This document shows, in pieces, positions 61,148 to 64,000 of a DNA stretch of 64,000 nt; within the stretch, counting starts at the first letter, position 1, and each line of letters begins with the position of its first letter. This stretch comes from Nemopilema nomurai (taxonomy: Eukaryota > Cnidaria > Scyphozoa > Rhizostomeae > Rhizostomatidae), in assembly GCA_003864495.1 (NCBI GenBank), contig ML133496.1:2447631-2511630 (forward strand). The letters run 5' to 3'. The notes below the pieces were generated by a model. It saw nothing but the letters and a program-made list of their open reading frames with translations, was not told the DNA's origin and searched no databases. Position numbers and translations under genes: made by a program.

Positions 61148-64000
61148 TCATTCTAGCATCTTCTTCCAAAAAGGTGTACTGTTCTCCTTTGCTTCCTCAT
61201 CATCAAAGGCGCTTTCAAATGAATCAATTTGGAAGTACCTCTGATTGACAACTACTTTCTGTGCTTCTATCAATACAGGTTGGTCATTAAACTCTTTTAC
61301 TAAAATCATTGACAGCACGTGGAAGTAACCCGTTTGCAGAAAGAACTACTTTTGGTCTTGCAATTTCCCATGTCCCGTCATCAACCTAACCCTTAAATAG
61401 ACTTTTGGATCGATTTTTACCGACAGCAGGCAACGTTGGGCCTCACAATGATGCCGCCGCACAGCGCCTACCTCTACGCGCAACGTCCTTCATTATTTGC
61501 ACTAAAGATACAGAACTCATCCAGCCAAGTACTGGTGAGCTGCGGAGGCGCAATTCGCTGTGGAGGCGCAATTCGCTACGTCACGATATACAGTCACTGT
61601 ACTGCTAAAAACAAAACCACTCACCTGGTGATCCCACTACGGGTTGCCTCCTCTCGATAGTCCCCACTGAGACTTCGGACGATGCACCGGCCGAATAACT
61701 ACGAATGAAATTTCCACTCGATGAGTCTGTACTCGAGTCAGAATCTGACGATAACACAGGTACGCTTTTGGCGGTAATAGACGATATCCGTGGTGGGGTG
61801 GGCGGTGGTATTTTCTTGTTTTTTAATTCCGGTGAATGTTCGTAAGACGGCTGGGCTACTGCCGCTCCAGCCGGCCTAACTATTTTTGGTGAAGATGACG
61901 GGCTTTCAACGTAGGGTTCCTTGACACCCTCCTGCGCAGCACCTTGCTTAGCCTTCAATGTAGAGCTCAGCGTCTCTAGGGATATATGTGATGCCGTCTT
62001 CGTGCTAATAGTGTTCATTTGCTTGATTTTTGCGTTGGCAACTTGAGGTAGAGATGGTTTGGAACCCTCCACTAACTCGTCGCTATTTTCACCTGATTCA
62101 AAAGAGTCCTCAGATGAAAGTCTAAGTCTTAACTGCTTCAACTCGATTTCTAATTGTTTTGCTCGTTGGCTTTCCTGCAAATATTTTTGATGAGATTCCT
62201 TAGCACGTTTTTCGGAGTCGATAAGTTTTTGTTCTAAATCTACTCGATCTTTTTCTAATGAGATCTGTCCTGCCCTTTCATCGTCCATTTTTCTCAACCA
62301 TTCCTTGAATTTCTTCTGCTCCTCGACCATCAGTTCAGAGAGGACACGATTCTTCCTCTTCTCTTGCTCGATGTCCTTTTGTAATTGCTCTTCCTTTTGG
62401 GCTTGCTCTACTATTTGCTTTGCAAACATTTTACAGTCATTAACCAAAAGACTAAACTCATTTTGCTGATCCTCGCGAACCTTCTCTAGTGTAAGCATGA
62501 GTTTGTCCCTCTCCTTCTCTGCTTTCGAAAGTTTTACTTGTTGAAATTCAATCTATCAAAGAAAAAATGCCAATCAGTCCATGTAGTTGAGTGAACGCAA
62601 TCATAGAGCAACATAAATGAGTGACTTAGCTTGACAAACAAAAACAACAAACAAACAAATGACGAAGGACAGAAAAAGACAAAGGACCGACAATGGACAG
62701 AAAAGGACAAAAGACAGAAAAGGACATAGGATAGAAGAGGACCCAGGACACAAAAGGACCAAGGACACATAAGGACCAAGGACACAAAAGGAACCAGGAA
62801 ACAAAAGGACCCAGGACACAAAAGGACCCAGGACACAAAAGGAGAAGAAGAAGTGTATAGCACATGAAAACACCCAGAGATGTGAACAAGCAAAATGGGA
62901 AACACTTGATATAGAATAAACTTTCCCACACTGTGGAAAACACTTTGATGTAGGATAAACCTGGAAAGACAAAATAAACAAGACAGATTGTCATATTGCT
63001 GAAATGATTTACATTATCCAACTCATTCAAAAAGAAAATTTTTCTTACGAAAAGATCTAGTAGCATTTCTTGATCATGTCTACTTGGAGCTTTTATTCCA
63101 AAAAATATTTCCACTTGTTCTGAGAAACTGCTTTTAAAACATGAGAATTTAAAAATTGCTCTCTAATTGTTGTATCTTAAATTCCATCTTCTACCCAAAA
63201 AATCTTAAATAGAATTGGAAATTGTTTGCAAATGAGGAGGATGGCTTCTCAATTCAGCGATTCAACTTCAAACAAAAATTCATTGGATTATATTTCATGA
63301 CCTCAGGATCAGGCTGTTTCTGCAAAATTTGATTCTTCTAGCAATTGCAAAAACTCACCTCATTTGTTAGTCTTTCTCTGTCTTTTTCTAACATATATGT
63401 GACTTGGTCACCTTGTGCTGTGTCAATTGCATGTATCTGCCTCTCTTCCTCTAATTGGCGTAAAATCTAAGATAGATCCATAATGCCTTAAAAACAGATT
63501 ACTAACTGATTACTTATGCCTACACAAAAGTGTCTAAATGAATGCATGAAAGAACCAGGAAACTAATATGTTGTGAATGGTACTTCAGATGAACTGGGTA
63601 TTGTAACTGATAGGCAAAACAAAGGGATACCAAAAACAAATCTTCATCTTTAGAACAAGAAATGTTATACTTTCCCTAATTTATTAAACACAAATGGGCG
63701 GAAAGTCCAAAACCTAGTGACAATAAGCACACCCCTTTGAAAAAGAATTCTAAATCAATTTCTTCAACTAGTCAAGATATTTAGCAATCAAAGACATTTC
63801 AGCAACATTTAGTCTTCTGCAATACAATAGAACTCTAATTTTGTATATATGTATATAACTTATTAATGCAATTCCCATTTAAATCAAAATTATAAAAAAA
63901 TGCTCCAAAAATAACATCATACTTGTTCTAAAAACAATTGATCTCCATTCAGAGAAGAAGGAAATGCCAATATTCTTTCTTGATTAGGCTTCCTCCTGGG
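61148..64000 (-). CDS. CTTNBP2: CTTNBP2/CTTNBP2NL-type cortactin-binding coiled-coil protein, 3' part
   Basis: Three well-supported exons are 63466-63359, 62552-61625 and 61266-61148 (TGA); the gene continues past the right edge. The first exon has LEEERQIHAIDTAQGDQVTYMLEKDRERL, close to the EEERQRHA..TAEGDDVTYMLEKERERL block of the vertebrate CortBP2 domain. The long exon continues the coiled coil for about 150 residues (VNDCKMFAKQIVEQAQKEE), then becomes Ser-rich. It has a proline motif KKIPPPTPPR that could bind an SH3 domain. The last exon ends STPFWKKMLE. Vertebrate relatives bind cortactin and the striatin (STRIPAK) complex and shape actin in spines or at cell edges; that role is family knowledge. 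A further upstream exon, 64000-63923 (…FLEQ|GTATGA), fits in phase but matches the family less clearly. The coiled coil makes distant paralogues possible. Confidence 0.85.
62664..62846. repeat. 16-bp minisatellite in a CTTNBP2 intron
   Basis: About eleven imperfect copies of AAAGGACCCAGGACAC and close variants (AAGGACCAAGGACAC, AAAAGGACAGAAAAGG) lie between the two coiled-coil exons. Three overlapping minus-strand frames across it (VLGPFVSWVLL-like) are translations of the repeat. Confidence 0.85.

Noticed and set aside
62534..63114. Three overlapping minus-strand frames rich in VLGPFVSWVLL
   Set aside because: They translate a 16-bp minisatellite inside a CTTNBP2 intron.

Overview
The window is nuclear DNA of an invertebrate animal. 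It is AT-rich, and every recognisable gene is split by GT-AG introns. The gene content is animal-wide: an axonemal protein, a FAM120 protein, Boule, ZnT1-type zinc transporters and a CTTNBP2 coiled-coil protein. The gene set and the modest introns would suit a cnidarian or similar early-branching lineage, but nothing seen here fixes the phylum. I assembled the gene models by hand from splice signals and reading phase; no alignment was run.

Left part (1-15.3 kb). At the left edge are two exons that may be the 3' end of a plus-strand gene. Next comes CFAP276 (C1orf194), a ciliary microtubule-inner protein, on the minus strand (2847-5787, five exons, 170 aa). It diverges from a FAM120 (constitutive coactivator of PPAR-gamma-like) gene on the plus strand (6735-15264, eleven exons, 1214 aa). 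The roughly 950 bp between them holds a perfect RFX X-box about 100 bp upstream of the CFAP276 start codon. FAM120 exon 5 is an expanded, in-frame acidic pentapeptide repeat.

Middle part (15.3-40.6 kb). A gene-poor stretch leads to Boule (boll, 19008-22770, five exons, 328 aa), the germline RNA-binding protein; one of its introns carries a hAT-like miniature element. Two tandem SLC30A1 (ZnT1) zinc exporters follow in the same orientation (26305-28922 and 32401-37478), with identical intron positions and phases. They differ in the length of the His-rich loop and in the tail, which is polyglutamine in the first copy only. A cluster of metal-response-element cores lies upstream of the second.

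Repeat block (40.6-46.4 kb). About 34 head-to-tail copies of a 173-175 bp satellite fill 5.8 kb. The core copies are homogeneous and the edge copies are divergent.

Right part (46.4-64 kb, minus strand). A multi-exon gene of unknown function (48351-54279, twelve exons including a 17-nt microexon) has consistent reading phase throughout. After a gene-poor stretch with a reverse-transcriptase remnant, the window ends inside the 3' half of a CTTNBP2/CTTNBP2NL-type gene (61148 to the right edge). The genes do not form one pathway; the only functional cluster is the zinc-transporter pair.
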